Shown here: positions 48,473 through 56,096 of the stretch, piece after piece
Layout of the letters: every line of letters starts with the position of its first letter
How positions within the stretch are numbered: position 1 is the stretch's first letter
NCBI RefSeq assembly: GCF_016836705.1
Contig: NZ_JAFCGY010000003.1
Coordinates: forward strand, 62,001 to 126,000
DNA length: 64,000 nt
Source of the DNA: Mesorhizobium caraganae
Lineage (GTDB): Bacteria; Pseudomonadota; Alphaproteobacteria; Rhizobiales; Rhizobiaceae
Reading direction: 5' to 3'
Translations under genes and position numbers: made by a program
The notes under the pieces: generated by a model
What the model saw: the letters and a program-made list of their open reading frames with translations, nothing else
Database searches by the model: none
Told to the model about the DNA's origin: nothing

Positions 48473-48898
48473 TTAAGCAGCCTTCAGGTTAATCACCCGC
48501 ATCACGGCAACTACTGTTCCGTTGTTTGTAGCGGCCTCCTTCGTGCTACCCTTGCCGCAGCTCCATACGTCGCCTTCCTTGGCCGTGAACTCCATGTCCC
48601 CGGCCGTGACCTGCAGCTCGCCTTCAGTGACCGTGCAGACCATGTCGTCCGCCATGACGTCCCCCAGCGGGCTAGATCCTTTTGGCTGATAGACGACGTC
48701 TTCCATGGCAATTTTCTTATACCCCTTGATGTGGGAGTCTCGCGTTCCCAGCTCGACGAGCCGAACGCCGGGAAAAATCTCTTTGCCATCTGTCGGACCG
48801 TAGGCCTTGGCCGCTACCGGAGTGGGCTTTGCGATTAAAAGCGGAGCCGCCAACGAGGCGGCACCAAGGGCGAGAGCATTACGTCGATTTATCTTCAT
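48473..48898 (-). CDS. cupin-domain protein with Tat-like signal
   Basis: A 141-residue protein. The N-terminus MKINRRNALALGAASLAAPLLIAKPTPVAA has a twin-arginine signal. The rest is a single cupin barrel (DVMADDMVCTVTEGELQVTAGDMEFTAKEGDVWSCGKG). The usual HxH metal motif is not evident, so catalysis is uncertain. GGGAGGATG ribosome site. Together with the cytochrome and the small secreted protein it makes three exported products carried by this element. Confidence 0.75.
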   Translation of the reverse strand: MKINRRNALALGAASLAAPLLIAKPTPVAAKAYGPTDGKEIFPGVRLVELGTRDSHIKGYKKIAMEDVVYQPKGSSPLGDVMADDMVCTVTEGELQVTAGDMEFTAKEGDVWSCGKGSTKEAATNNGTVVAVMRVINLKAA

Positions 48899-49033
48899 AA
48901 CATCCTCCCTGAGTTGGTCCGCCCGGCTGGGCGAACCTGATATTTTACGCGCCCAAGCAGCCAGAGAGTCAAAACACAATTGAACTGTATCGCAAGGAGC
49001 CCCGCCAGCGCGCGTTTACCCCTGCCCGCTGTC

Positions 49034-49498
49034 CTACGCCGCCGAAGCCTGCCGCGCGTCCTGGCGACCGCCTGTGGCCAGCGCCATGCACTGCGAAGCC
49101 ATTCCCCGGGAAAGCCCTTCCTGCTTGTCGAGCAATGGCCCGAAATGACCGTGCGGCAGTGACGCTTTGACAGCGAGCAAGCGCCGGCCGATCGCGAGCT
49201 TCTGGTCGACGGACATATGCCCGCCTGGCACCGCTCGAGGCTCTGCCAGTTCGGCTGCTGGCGTGTACGAGTTCGACGGCGACATGAGCGCGAGATAGGC
49301 GCGATCGACCTCTGCTTTGGTGGCATCAGGCAGTTTCATGAACTGGCGCGTCGTCATGCCGAGGCCCGCGGCAAGCGCCGCAATGTGCCGTTTCAGCCCG
49401 CGCAGCCGGTTGATGCGTTCCAACTGCCATTGGTTCGGCAAGCGATAGGTGCCAACGCCCTCGATCTCTATTTCGGTGAAGGGTGTCCTTGCCAGCAT
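49034..49498 (-). CDS. DUF3102-like protein, copy A
   Basis: A 154-residue protein. MLARTPFTEIEIEGVGTYRL begins it, GLGMTTRQFMKLPDATKAEVDRAYLALMSPSNSY is in the middle, and KLAIGRRLLAVKASLPHGHFGPLLDKQEGLSRGMASQCMALA at the end resembles the DUF3102 phage-associated domain. A close paralogue is at 60701-61336. ATG 49498 is chosen because both copies agree from there. A palindrome (49531-49546) lies 33 bp upstream. Confidence 0.7.
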   Translation of the reverse strand: MLARTPFTEIEIEGVGTYRLPNQWQLERINRLRGLKRHIAALAAGLGMTTRQFMKLPDATKAEVDRAYLALMSPSNSYTPAAELAEPRAVPGGHMSVDQKLAIGRRLLAVKASLPHGHFGPLLDKQEGLSRGMASQCMALATGGRQDARQASAA

Positions 49499-49530
49499 GC
49501 CGCGCCTCGCTGCGAACTGCCGGATATTGC

Positions 49531-49546
49531 ATAAGTCATGGCTTAT
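49531..49546. promoter_or_regulatory. ataagtc-type palindrome upstream of DUF3102-like gene A
   Basis: ataagtcatggcttat is a 16-bp palindrome with one mismatch. Near-identical palindromes followed by GCAAG occur upstream of the second DUF3102-like gene (61373) and at 61657. Its position suggests an operator for the minus-strand gene. Confidence 0.6.
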
Positions 49547-49691
49547 ACGCAAGGTGCCCGACCTTGCGGCATCCGCCCGCTGGCCGGCACCTGTAAACTA
49601 CAGTGCACATAATTGAATGCCCCAGCTTTTACCACAATCGGCAGGCGCAAATTCTGATATTTTCGGGCGTTGGTAAGGGAGGGCCTCTGCA

Positions 49692-51065
49692 ATGCCTGAA
49701 CTCTCGACTGTTCTCCGCGTACCGGCGGCGCAGTACGTTCGTATGTCAACCGAACACCAGTGCTATTCGCTGGAAAACCAAAGAGCAGCCATTTCCGAGT
49801 ATGCCGAGGCGAGAGGCTTTGCCATTGTCCAGACCTATGCCGATGCGGGCAAGAGTGGGCTTAGCCTAAAAGGCAGGGAGGGACTCAAGCAATTGCTCGC
49901 CGATGTCGTGACCGGCCAGCGGAATTATTCTGTCATCCTGGTATTGGATGTCAGCAGGTGGGGACGGTTTCAGGATACCGACCAAGCCGCGCATTACGAA
50001 TTCATCTGCCGCGACGCTGGCGTCAATGTCCATTATTGCGGGGAACCGTTCGAGAACGACGGCAGCATGGTCGCCAGCATCGTAAAGAACCTGAAGCGGG
50101 TGATGGCGGCCGAGTACAGCCGTGAGCTTTCCAGCAAAATTTCAAGGGCGCAGATCAATCAAGCTCGCCTTGGGTTTAAGCAGGGCGGCCCAACGCCGTA
50201 TGGCATCACCCGCCTTTTGGTCAGCCGAGATGGAACTCCCCGATTTTTGCTCAACCCAGGCGAACGCAAGGGGCTGGATTCAGAACGAATAGTTTTTGTG
50301 CCCGGACCTCCGGAGGAACTCAAAGTTGTTCGCCGGATTTTCCGAATGTTTCTGGCGCACAAACGGAGTGTTGCGAACATCGCACGGACGTTGAACGACG
50401 AACACGTGCCGGCAAGGGGCGGCTTATGGGGCTGGGAACGGGTAAGACACGTCCTGCGCAACGAGCTTTTGACTGGCTTCTACGTCTTTAACCGGACCAA
50501 CCACAAAATGAAGAAACCGCCCAGTCGCAACCCCTCCGGTCTCTGGGTACGAACGCGGGTTATGGAGCCTATCATCGATCTCAAGACCTTTGCGCGTGTG
50601 CAGCGGGAATTCCGGCTGAAGCGGGTCTATGCTCTCAAGAAACCGGAAATGCTCAAAAGTCTGAGGCGCCTTTTTCGAGAGAAAAAGATGCTTTCGCAGG
50701 ACATCATCAACGAGTGCCCATACACGCCGTCCTCCCATGCATATTGGGTGCACTTCGGCAGTCTACTAAAGGCATATCAGGCCGTTAGTTTCAGGTGCCC
50801 GCCGGGTGGCCAACGAGGCAAATACTACTCAAATGACGAGTTGCTTCGTGGCGTTCGGCGATTGCACGCGACGTTCGGTTACGTCACAACCGCTCTCATC
50901 AACGGGGATCCCCATCTTCCGGGCGGTAAGGTTTTCAAGAGGCGCTTCGGCTCGATCGTGAAAGCATATGGCCTTGCCGGGTTCCCGACCACGATGCGCG
51001 AGAGTATGTCAGCGGCTCAAAAGCGAGCTGCGGCTCGGCGTTCCCTTCTTAAGCGATCGTGTTAG
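49692..51065 (+). CDS. large serine recombinase
   Basis: A 457-residue site-specific recombinase. The N-terminal resolvase domain has nucleophile Ser19 in YVRMSTEHQ, then VLDVSRWGRFQDTD and AAEYSRELSSKI. A 'recombinase' domain (PYGITRLLV, VRRIFRMFLAHKRSVANIARTLNDEHVPARGGLWGWERVRHVLRN) follows, and then a distinct C-terminal region. All catalytic motifs look intact. It may move DNA within or out of the island; no flanking repeats were identified by eye. Confidence 0.9.
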   Translation: MPELSTVLRVPAAQYVRMSTEHQCYSLENQRAAISEYAEARGFAIVQTYADAGKSGLSLKGREGLKQLLADVVTGQRNYSVILVLDVSRWGRFQDTDQAAHYEFICRDAGVNVHYCGEPFENDGSMVASIVKNLKRVMAAEYSRELSSKISRAQINQARLGFKQGGPTPYGITRLLVSRDGTPRFLLNPGERKGLDSERIVFVPGPPEELKVVRRIFRMFLAHKRSVANIARTLNDEHVPARGGLWGWERVRHVLRNELLTGFYVFNRTNHKMKKPPSRNPSGLWVRTRVMEPIIDLKTFARVQREFRLKRVYALKKPEMLKSLRRLFREKKMLSQDIINECPYTPSSHAYWVHFGSLLKAYQAVSFRCPPGGQRGKYYSNDELLRGVRRLHATFGYVTTALINGDPHLPGGKVFKRRFGSIVKAYGLAGFPTTMRESMSAAQKRAAARRSLLKRSC

Positions 51066-51306
51066 CCAATTTCCATACCTGGCGGACTGCGAAGGCAGCG
51101 CATAAAGAACTTGTAGACGCACAGCAGGATGAACTTATAGACGCACAACTCAATATCGTACTCGCCTGTGCCTTCTGCCCACCGCGTCCAGAAACTGTGA
51201 AGCCAGCATAGGGCACGTCCTCGACTGTCGTGACGATCGGGGTGCCGAAAATGGCGAGTGCGCCGCCGGCCGCGTTGCGGAACATTTGACCGGTAGATAG
51301 CAACAT
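51049..51306 (-). CDS. possible truncated phage protein
   Basis: An 85-residue frame whose first 50 residues (MLLSTGQMFRNAAGGALAIFGTPIVTTVEDVPYAGFTVSGRGGQ) look protein-like, while the remainder is Ser/Cys-rich and overlaps the recombinase 3' end. It includes an imperfect tandem repeat (gaacttgtagacgcaca and gaacttatagacgcaca, 51108-51148). Probably a gene cut by whatever brought in the recombinase. Confidence 0.3.
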   Translation of the reverse strand: MLLSTGQMFRNAAGGALAIFGTPIVTTVEDVPYAGFTVSGRGGQKAQASTILSCASISSSCCASTSSLCAAFAVRQVWKLANTIA

Positions 51307-51617
51307 CGTCAGATCCTCTCCTCGGCGCCGGCGCGCGCCGTTGCTTCACATCCACGGACTAAAAAAACTTCGGCTTTTGCCATCCACGGACAGGAAAAAC
51401 TCTGAAAAATGGACCTTGGCGAACCTATCGCGGACGGCTCAAAGCCATGTGCTGCAAGGGTTGGAGCGACGGAGGTTTTTCCGGTTTATTTGTCGGTTTC
51501 GGCTGAAATCGCGCAAACAGGAAAAAAAATCCGCGAATGCTGGTGCAGCGGCTATGAGCCGAAACGCGGCTTTTAGGTCAAATGGCCCCCCCATGGGTCT
51601 TGCAAGCGCTTGGGTCA
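51307..51617. other. spacer between recombinase and HNH gene
   Basis: No supported gene. The word catccacggac occurs twice (near 51349 and 51382). In related phages the terminase genes would follow the HNH gene here, but no terminase sequence can be seen on either strand. Confidence 0.4.
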
Positions 51618-51983
51618 TCAATACCAGACCCCTTTCGGCATCGAGCTTTCCGCCTTCTGCTTCGTGGTGCTGTGGCAGGTGCGGCAAAGGGTCTGCAGCT
51701 TGCCTTCCCAGAACTTCACCGGGTCATTGCGATGGGGGATGACGTGATCGGCGACGAGGTTCGCGGTGTTCGGCTCGATCCGCTTGCACATGCGGCAAGT
51801 GAAGCGGTCTCGAGTGATCACCTCCATCCGCAGCTTGCGCCACCTGGCGGTATTGTACCAACGGAACGCCGGCTCGGTCTTAGACCGCAGCGATGATCGC
51901 TCCCGCTCATTGGCTGGGCCTGCCACGTTGAGGCGCGGTGCCATGCTGGAGAGCGCCGGCTTGAGGTTCGCGAGCTTAGCCAT
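51618..51983 (-). CDS. phage-type HNH endonuclease
   Basis: A 121-residue protein. RWYNTARWRKLRMEVITRDRFTCRMCKRIEPNTANLVADHVIPHR begins the HNH domain, with CxxC zinc ligands, and LQTLCRTCHSTTKQ completes it. In HK97-like phages the HNH gene precedes terminase and helps package DNA. Start 51983 (MAKLANLKPA) follows AGGTG. It is the last gene of the minus-strand phage operon and overlaps its upstream neighbour. Confidence 0.85.
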   Translation of the reverse strand: MAKLANLKPALSSMAPRLNVAGPANERERSSLRSKTEPAFRWYNTARWRKLRMEVITRDRFTCRMCKRIEPNTANLVADHVIPHRNDPVKFWEGKLQTLCRTCHSTTKQKAESSMPKGVWY

Positions 51984-52176
51984 GGAGCACCTGCCACTCG
52001 CCTGGTCGCGCCGCATGAAGCCATTCGTCGGCAAGGAAGTGCTGAGGGTCGATCTCGATGGGCAGGTCGAACCACTGGCAGACGTCGTCATCGACGTTCG
52101 CACAATGGCCGATGACGATGACCGAGCGGCGATCATCTTCAGCAAGGACGGCTTCCACTGAGATGATGGTTGGCAT
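51976..52176 (-). CDS. small phage-operon protein, hypothetical
   Basis: A 66-residue protein (MPTIISVEAVLAEDDRRSVIVIGHCANVDDDVCQWFDLPIEIDPQHFLADEWLHA). It is coupled at both ends: TGATG with the upstream gene and an 8-bp overlap with HNH. Unknown function; its opening recalls small island-encoded HNH-adjacent proteins. Confidence 0.6.
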   Translation of the reverse strand: MPTIISVEAVLAEDDRRSVIVIGHCANVDDDVCQWFDLPIEIDPQHFLADEWLHAARPGEWQVLHG

Positions 52177-52433
52177 CACTGCTGCCTCATCTCGGGCGGC
52201 TCGATGATGGTCTCGGGCACGCTATGGTATCGCTGCACCGCTACCCAGATCAGATCGGCCTCATGGCTTGTTGGAAAGCGCGAGTAGGCTTCGTGGAAGC
52301 GTGCCAGGCATCCCGACAGTGTCGACTTGAGGATGTCCGGGTCTCCGGCCCAATGCTGGCCTTGGCCCGTTATGTGGATACTGGCGATGGTCGGCGCCTC
52401 GGCCGGCGTATTGTCGTTGTCGTGGTTGGTCAT
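52176..52433 (-). CDS. small phage-operon protein, hypothetical
   Basis: An 85-residue protein (MTNHDNDNTPAEAPTIASIHITGQGQHWAGDPDILKSTLSGCLARFHEAYSRFPTSHEADLIWVA). It overlaps both neighbours, by TGATG downstream and 4 bp upstream. No family is recognised. Confidence 0.6.
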   Translation of the reverse strand: MTNHDNDNTPAEAPTIASIHITGQGQHWAGDPDILKSTLSGCLARFHEAYSRFPTSHEADLIWVAVQRYHSVPETIIEPPEMRQQ

Positions 52434-53173
52434 GACCGCGCGTCCCTGCCTTTCTTGACCATCAATTTCCAGCCAAGCCCTTCGCCCGGCTGCAGCCCTT
52501 GAGCGTTGTCAAGCTCGCAATGCCAGCTGCTGCCCTGGTGGGTGCAGACATCGCCATGACGGTACGAAACACCTCGGTCCCAGACGCCGCGATAGGCCAT
52601 GCTCGGCTTGCTCTCCAATTCGGCCAGGCGCTTCTCGATGGCCGCGCATCTAAGGGCATTCCACGCTTGGCCAGCCTCTGCTTGGGCAGCGACGAGCGCG
52701 ACCAGGTCCAGATAAGCCCGGTCATCCGGGTGGCACCCGGCATTCTTCAGGTGCAGTTGCCGGTGATAGGTGAAGCCCGCCACGAAACGCTCGTAGGTCT
52801 CCGTGAATGCCTTCTGATTTTCCTCGGTTCTGGCGAGGGATGGGTACTCCGGCACCTGCACCGGCTCGAGTTTCCAATCCCGATGCACCTTGGCTGGTCC
52901 TGCCGGCGCCGCCTGTTGGCGCTTAGGTTCTGCCAGGTCGCCGAGTTCAACGTCGAAGCGCTTCTTGTGCATCTCGTCGACGTGACCGCGCAGAGCTCGA
53001 ACCTGGGTTTCCAGCCGCTTCTGCATCTCCTCATCTTGGTCGAGTGGGTGCTTTTGCCGGTCAGCATCGACGACGGCGCGCTTGTCGGCGATCTGCTTTT
53101 CGAGGCGCTCGATCTCCTTATCGATTTTGCTGAGATCGGCTTGGCGCTGGTCGACGATGACTGGTCGCTTCAT
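52430..53173 (-). CDS. coiled-coil protein with C-terminal carbohydrate-binding-like module
   Basis: A 247-residue protein. The N-terminal coiled coil (SKIDKEIERLEKQIADKRAVVDADRQKH) is followed by a middle helical region. The C-terminal segment AYRGVWDRGVSYRHGDVCTHQGSSWHCELD ending GWKLMVKKG matches the CBM5/12-like module often attached to phage structural proteins. ATG 53173 overlaps the ClpP-like gene stop. Probably a virion or scaffold-associated protein (inference). Confidence 0.65.
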   Translation of the reverse strand: MKRPVIVDQRQADLSKIDKEIERLEKQIADKRAVVDADRQKHPLDQDEEMQKRLETQVRALRGHVDEMHKKRFDVELGDLAEPKRQQAAPAGPAKVHRDWKLEPVQVPEYPSLARTEENQKAFTETYERFVAGFTYHRQLHLKNAGCHPDDRAYLDLVALVAAQAEAGQAWNALRCAAIEKRLAELESKPSMAYRGVWDRGVSYRHGDVCTHQGSSWHCELDNAQGLQPGEGLGWKLMVKKGRDARS

Positions 53174-53847
53174 GTCGTGGCCTCGATCTCGTGGATGAGC
53201 CCATGCCGCAAGCACCAGTCGAGCGTTTGCTGTTCGTCTTTCGCGGCCTCGATCGCCAGTTCAGCGAGATCGGCACCGGAGCGATCGGCGATGATGTTGA
53301 GGTATTCGCCATCTCGCTTCCGCAGAGTGCGCATTGCCTCTAGATGCCGATACACCGTCCACCGCTCGCGATGGTCGGGACGGTCGGCGGTGAGGTGCAT
53401 CAAATATTCGGTGTTGGCCGATGCGACGCGATGATCACAAGCCATCGAAATCAGAACGCCGGCCGACATGCACCGCTTTCCTAGCTTCGCCCGCTTCATG
53501 CCAGGGTGCCAGCGGATGGCACGATAGATCCGAACCGCAGCGGCGAAGTCGCCGCCCTCGCTGTCGATCACCACGTTGATTGCAGGGGAAAGCCGAGCCG
53601 ATTCCAGTTGGTCGTGCACATTCAACGCCATGGCGTCGTCGATGTCGCCGATGATGCGAACTTCCGCCATCTCGACGACGGACATGCGGGCTTGGTCGCG
53701 CTTAATTTCGGCCTTGGCCCGAACTTCAGCCATCAGCCGGTCGCACGGCTCAAACACATTGCGGCGCCGCTCCAATGCCGCAGGGAGAAATTCCGCGAAC
53801 TGTTCCTCCAGGGCGGCAAGTCGGCCAAGGATGAGGTCTGTGCTCAT
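53170..53847 (-). CDS. ClpP-like serine protease (phage prohead protease type)
   Basis: A 225-residue protein with the ClpP/crotonase fold. INVVIDSEGGDFAAAVRIYRAIR is the glycine-rich strand, GKRCMSAGVLISMACDHRVAS contains the nucleophile Ser128, and EYLMHLTAD has the catalytic His151. Phage head-maturation proteases of this type process scaffold and capsid. No capsid gene is present nearby, so its present substrate is unclear. Coupled to the next gene. Confidence 0.8.
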   Translation of the reverse strand: MSTDLILGRLAALEEQFAEFLPAALERRRNVFEPCDRLMAEVRAKAEIKRDQARMSVVEMAEVRIIGDIDDAMALNVHDQLESARLSPAINVVIDSEGGDFAAAVRIYRAIRWHPGMKRAKLGKRCMSAGVLISMACDHRVASANTEYLMHLTADRPDHRERWTVYRHLEAMRTLRKRDGEYLNIIADRSGADLAELAIEAAKDEQQTLDWCLRHGLIHEIEATT

Positions 53848-53860
53848 GCGCGCAAAGCCC

Positions 53861-54385
53861 TCAGCGATCGGCGTGATCGAGGACAGCGCGGACGAGCTTG
53901 AGGCGCTCGATCAAAGCCGGGCAGGCACCCGGAAGGCGGCTGATCTTGGAAAGGTCGAGGCCGGCCGCTGTGGCCCTGGCTTTGAACGCGACGCCGTGGC
54001 CGAGCAATGTTTCGAGATTGTCCAGAGCTTCACCGATCGCAGCCCTGTATTCCTTGCACGGCCCCAGGATCGCGGGCGCGATGCTTGCGTCGAAGGCCTC
54101 CACAATCTGGTCGCGTTGCACCCTGGCTTCGTTCTCCGCCGCGAACAGCGGCGCCAGTGCAAAGCCAAGGTCGTCGACTTCCTTCGCGGTGATCGTAGGC
54201 GGCTCACCCAGGCGCTGGGCGGCCAGGCGCTCGCCTGCCTCTATGTGGCGGCGCTGGCCTTCCTGGCGAGCCTGCATAGCCTTTTGCAGGGCTGCCTCTG
54301 CCTCGCCGATAGCGGCCGGTCGCTCCGGTATCTGGAGCAATGATTCGAAATCTGGTGCAGGCGAAGATTTCACACGGGCGAGCAT
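53861..54385 (-). CDS. coiled-coil phage-operon protein, hypothetical
   Basis: A 174-residue helical protein (MLARVKSSPAPDFESLLQIPERPAAIGEAEAALQKAMQARQEGQRRHIEAGERLAAQRLG) with a long predicted coiled coil. ATG 54385 is preferred over 54442. No family is recognised. Confidence 0.6.
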   Translation of the reverse strand: MLARVKSSPAPDFESLLQIPERPAAIGEAEAALQKAMQARQEGQRRHIEAGERLAAQRLGEPPTITAKEVDDLGFALAPLFAAENEARVQRDQIVEAFDASIAPAILGPCKEYRAAIGEALDNLETLLGHGVAFKARATAAGLDLSKISRLPGACPALIERLKLVRAVLDHADR

Positions 54386-54469
54386 GCAATCGGGCTCCTG
54401 ATTTGGTTGTGATGATTCTCCCACCGAAGCCGTCGGCGGCATAGTTCGCTGCGGTTCGACGCGGTACGC

Positions 54470-54781
54470 TCAAACGCACTTTTCTCGGGCGAGCAGAGCC
54501 GCGGCGATGCCGGCGATGGCGTATTCGACGATTCGCCCGTTCTGCCGCGAAGCGATCGCAGCGCCGCCGTTCAGCCGCTGGTTTCGAAGCGTGAAGGGAC
54601 TTACGCCAAGCAGTGCCGCGGCATCGGGCTGGCGGACAAAACCGTCGGCCGTGAGCAAGATGCCGCGCCTCAGGCAGGCCATTTCAACAACATCGATCTT
54701 CGCGTCGAGAGGCGAGCGCTCCAGGTTGGAGGACATCGCCCGCATGGTCTGGGCGAGATTGTTGCGATCGGCCGCGCTCAT
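54470..54781 (-). CDS. helix-turn-helix DNA-binding protein, hypothetical
   Basis: A 103-residue protein whose C-terminal half (GFVRQPDAAALLGVSPFTLRNQRLNGGAAIASRQNGRIVEYAIAGIAAAL) looks like an excisionase/MerR-type winged helix. The TGATG junction with the DUF1376 gene shows translational coupling. Confidence 0.6.
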   Translation of the reverse strand: MSAADRNNLAQTMRAMSSNLERSPLDAKIDVVEMACLRRGILLTADGFVRQPDAAALLGVSPFTLRNQRLNGGAAIASRQNGRIVEYAIAGIAAALLAREKCV

Positions 54782-55338
54782 CACAAGCCTCCGAACTCAT
54801 CGTCGGCGAGCGCGCCCGTCTTGCGCAGGTGCTCCTGTGCCTCCGCCAGCGACATCGTCATGATGTTTGGCTCTCGCGTGTGTGTGAGAGCCAAGTTATC
54901 TTCCTTTCTTCCCAGAGCAGAATCTTCTGGTGCTGGTGCTGGTGCTGGTGGGCATTGCTCAAGCATTGCTTTAGGCATTGCTTCAAGCATCCTTGGAGCA
55001 TTGCTTGAAGCATTTCGCCTCCATCGAGCATCCGCGCCTTTCCTGGCTCGATCGATGGCGATTTCACGCTTTTCTGCTGCTGCTTCCCGCTCAATGTCGA
55101 GCCGCGGCAACCGCCATCCGTCATCGAAGAGCGAGCATATGGCCGAACGCACGGCCTCCCACCGATCAGGATCGACGCCGGTGATCCGCATCAGTCGGAC
55201 ATCGTCATCCGGCAGTATGCCGTGCTGCCAGTAGTGCCGGCGTAACCGCTCGAAGGCGCCGAACTCCTCAGCGCTGAGATGTGAGGTTATAGCGGCCTCG
55301 TCCCCGATGTAGGTTTTCATCCATGCGAGATCGGTCAT
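54781..55338 (-). CDS. DUF1376-domain phage replication-type protein
   Basis: A 185-residue protein. WMKTYIGDEAAITSHLSAEEFGAFERLRRHYWQHGILPDDDVRLMRITG is the DUF1376 signature found in phage replication/initiator proteins. The middle (ARKGADARWRRNAS) and a low-complexity stretch (repeated MLEAMPKAMLEQ-like units and PAPAPAPE, from ctggtg repeats at 54928-54950) form a linker. C-terminal LAEAQEHLRKTGAL may bind a helicase partner (inference). Confidence 0.8.
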   Translation of the reverse strand: MTDLAWMKTYIGDEAAITSHLSAEEFGAFERLRRHYWQHGILPDDDVRLMRITGVDPDRWEAVRSAICSLFDDGWRLPRLDIEREAAAEKREIAIDRARKGADARWRRNASSNAPRMLEAMPKAMLEQCPPAPAPAPEDSALGRKEDNLALTHTREPNIMTMSLAEAQEHLRKTGALADDEFGGL

Positions 55339-55532
55339 GCGCCGCCTTCCAATCGTTCGACAAGATTGGCGAGTAAGGACCGCTCAAAAACCGCGGTTTG
55401 CGATTGCAACGGTTTCTCTTGAAAATCTGCGGGATTACCGTTAGATTTCTGAACACTGCCTGCTTTGATATCCCCCGATGCGCCTGCCGCTTGCCCCGCG
55501 GCGGGCGTTCGTGTTTCTGGAGTCGCCACCAT
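55335..55532 (-). CDS. small phage-operon protein, hypothetical
   Basis: A 65-residue, mostly disordered protein (MVATPETRTPAAGQAAGASGDIKAGSVQKS) with a C-terminal helix (FERSLLANLVERLEGG). It overlaps both neighbours (ATGA downstream, TGATG upstream), which supports real coding. Confidence 0.5.
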   Translation of the reverse strand: MVATPETRTPAAGQAAGASGDIKAGSVQKSNGNPADFQEKPLQSQTAVFERSLLANLVERLEGGA

Positions 55533-55714
55533 CAGTGTGCCCTCGCAAGCCGAAGCGCGTTGGCAAGCCGGATCGCCTCGATCGCTTCCGGAGTCGTCAG
55601 GCCGTATCGAGTCCGCAGTTCGGGAACACAAGCTTGACCTGAACGCTCGCGCGGTCCAGCCAGGAACTCGGCTGCGGCTCGCACGGCTTCGTCGGGTTGG
55701 AGGTCGATGCTCAT
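55532..55714 (-). CDS. small phage-operon protein, hypothetical
   Basis: A 60-residue protein (MSIDLQPDEAVRAAAEFLAGPRERSGQACVPELRTRYGLTTPEAIEAIRLANALR) with a helical C-terminal half. Coupled at both ends. Unknown function. Confidence 0.55.
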   Translation of the reverse strand: MSIDLQPDEAVRAAAEFLAGPRERSGQACVPELRTRYGLTTPEAIEAIRLANALRLARAH

Positions 55715-55791
55715 GGCGACCATCCGCAGATGATTGCGAGGACGAACAACAGAGCGGCGCCAGAGACGGCGTAAGGAAGGGTGCGCATCAT
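55711..55791 (-). CDS. 26-residue membrane peptide in the phage operon
   Basis: The frame MMRTLPYAVSGAALLFVLAI followed by ICGWSP is a single membrane helix. It overlaps the upstream excisionase-like gene by 4 bp and the downstream gene by ATGA, so it fits perfectly into the chain of coupled genes. ATG 55788 is an equal alternative. Too short for most gene callers. Confidence 0.55.
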   Translation of the reverse strand: MMRTLPYAVSGAALLFVLAIICGWSP

Positions 55792-55985
55792 GCCGCCTGC
55801 CCCTTCCGGGTCGTCTCCAGCATCCTTGCGAACGCTTCTTTTGGTACCTTCAGCAACTTGCCGAAACGGATCGTCGGTATCTCGCCTCTTGCCGCCGCTT
55901 CGTAACTGGCATTGCGGCCCAAGCCGAGCTTCGCGCCCGCTTCTGGCACTGTCATTACGACACTGTCAGTCTGCTCTTTCGTCAT
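55788..55985 (-). CDS. excisionase-like helix-turn-helix protein
   Basis: A 65-residue winged-helix protein. VMTVPEAGAKLGLGRNASYEAAARGEIPTIRFGKLLKVPKEAFARML is the classic HTH_17/excisionase pattern. First gene of the minus-strand operon, transcribed from the divergent region opposite the RHH and integrase genes. It may regulate the operon, direct excision, or both. Confidence 0.8.
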   Translation of the reverse strand: MTKEQTDSVVMTVPEAGAKLGLGRNASYEAAARGEIPTIRFGKLLKVPKEAFARMLETTRKGQAA

Positions 55986-56002
55986 GTCTGTGCCCTTTCT
56001 GG

Positions 56003-56071
56003 CTTACATTATGTAAGGCAATATCGGCCTGTCCGTTGACCTACGCAATCGGACCGACTACATTCTGTAAG
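56003..56071. promoter_or_regulatory. two palindromic boxes in the divergent control region
   Basis: Box 1, cttacattatgtaag (56003-56017), is a perfect palindrome around a central T. Box 2, ctacattctgtaag (56058-56071), is a near copy. They lie between the excisionase-like gene and the ribbon-helix-helix gene and are likely binding sites for one of these two regulators. Confidence 0.7.
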
Positions 56072-56096
56072 ACAGTTTTCTGCAGTGGAGACATTT

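Noticed and set aside
54928..54950. ctggtg tandem units as a microsatellite or CRISPR-like repeat
   Set aside because: They encode an Ala-Pro linker in the DUF1376 protein and have no spacer structure. No CRISPR array was seen anywhere in the window.
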